From NCBI RefSeq assembly GCF_024519455.1, contig NZ_JALJRY010000014.1, positions 214,212 through 278,211 of the forward strand: a DNA stretch of 64,000 nucleotides, written 5' to 3'. Both the position numbers and the translations under genes were made by a program. Shown here one piece after another: positions 63,653-64,000 of this stretch. This DNA is from Streptomyces sp. STR69. Lineage in GTDB: Bacteria > Actinomycetota > Actinomycetes > Streptomycetales > Streptomycetaceae. Each line of letters begins with the position of its first letter. Position 1 is the stretch's first letter. The notes beneath the pieces are model-generated. The model saw nothing but the letters and a program-made list of their open reading frames with translations, was not told the DNA's origin and did no database searches.

Positions 63653-64000
63653 TCAAAGTCGTCGGCCGTTGCGGGGAGCGACTGGTGAGAGCCGGAACCA
63701 GTAGAAGCCGTGCCCCGCGAGCGTCAGCAGATACGGCAGCTCACCGATCGCGGGGAAACGCACCCCGCCGATCAGCTCCACGGGATGCCGGCCGTCGAAC
63801 TCCCGCAGATCCAGCATGGTGGGCTGCGCGAACCGCGAGAAGTTGTGCACACAGAGCACGAGGTCGTCCTCGTACTCGCGCAGGAACGCGATCACCGCCG
63901 GGTTCGTCGACGGGAGCTCCGTGTAGGTGCCGAGGCCGAACGCCGGGTTCTGCTTGCGGATCTCGATCATGCGGCGGGTCCAGTGCAGCAGCGAGGAGGG
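63653..64000 (-). CDS. treS: Trehalose synthase (maltose alpha-D-glucosyltransferase), C-terminal part
   Basis: Only the last 115 codons are in the window; the gene continues past base 64000. The visible part reads LHWTRRMIEIRKQNPAFGLG, YTELPSTNPAVIAFLREYED and HNFSRFAQPTMLDLREFDG, the C-terminal beta-domain of TreS, an isomerase of trehalose and maltose (GH13). The stop is 28 bases before mak. Identification rests on this C-terminal sequence and the operon context. Confidence 0.9.
   Translation of the reverse strand, partial: PSSLLHWTRRMIEIRKQNPAFGLGTYTELPSTNPAVIAFLREYEDDLVLCVHNFSRFAQPTMLDLREFDGRHPVELIGGVRFPAIGELPYLLTLAGHGFYWFRLSPVAPRNGRRL

Overview
The window is high-GC, gene-dense chromosomal DNA of a Streptomyces-type actinobacterium. 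The evidence is strong third-position GC bias, many GTG starts, 4-base ATGA/GTGA overlaps inside operons, lone LAL and LacI regulators, F420-type and GlgE-pathway enzymes, and short intergenic gaps. I count about 54 genes. I see no rRNA, tRNA, CRISPR array, insertion sequence or biosynthetic gene cluster. Both ends cut genes: a GH95 fucosidase-like enzyme at the left and trehalose synthase at the right.

Layout. 1-2.8 kb: GH95 glycosidase coupled to a secreted SGNH esterase. 2.8-5.8 kb: a LAL-type LuxR regulator. 5.8-9.3 kb: an overlapping three-gene unit (receiver/thioredoxin-reductase fusion, cyclic-nucleotide-domain histidine kinase, UBP zinc finger). 9.5-11.1 kb: a secreted ricin-type lectin and a universal stress protein (USP). 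11.1-14.1 kb: sugar or polyol catabolic genes (Gfo/Idh/MocA dehydrogenase, TIM-barrel isomerase) divergent from a LacI regulator, with two operator-like palindromes between them. 14.1-19.7 kb: DUF4032, MBL hydrolase, AlkB, TetR with an FAD dehydrogenase, and DUF488. 20.0-26.0 kb: CBS-BON protein, an orphan MsiK-like ATPase, and a membrane-anchored protein coupled to a deacetylase/glycosyltransferase/acyltransferase fusion.

26.0-42.4 kb is the most distinctive part. It is a dormancy (hypoxia) island whose genes match members of the mycobacterial DosR/DevR regulon: a DUF1876 protein (Rv1738 type), an Acg-type nitroreductase (Rv2032 type), three USPs, a CtpF-like P-type ATPase, a decayed Rv1733c-family membrane protein, and a USP-HAD-GH65 run resembling Rv2005c-Rv2006. 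An F420-type oxidoreductase, a zinc alcohol dehydrogenase and an HTH-PPOX protein lie among them. Intergenic regions across the island carry 14-bp palindromes of the form GGGCC-NNNN-GGCCC or close variants, singly or in tandem about two helical turns apart. These fit the GGGNC-NNNN-GNCCC frame of DevR/OsdR boxes. No DevR/OsdR-type regulator or sensor is in the window, so control would be in trans.

42.5-49.4 kb: secreted M1 peptidase, L,D-transpeptidase lipoprotein, an OmpR-type two-component system, a saccharopine-dehydrogenase-like enzyme and a TetR regulator. 49.3-52.7 kb: an ArgP/LysG-type LysR regulator divergent from a LysE/ArgO exporter, an MFS exporter and a cyclic-nucleotide-domain protein. 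53.0-59.9 kb: a 59-residue protein, FUSC membrane protein, type II NADH dehydrogenase, methyltransferase and acyl-CoA synthetase. 60.1-64.0 kb: treS-mak-glgB, the trehalose-to-alpha-glucan (GlgE) route.
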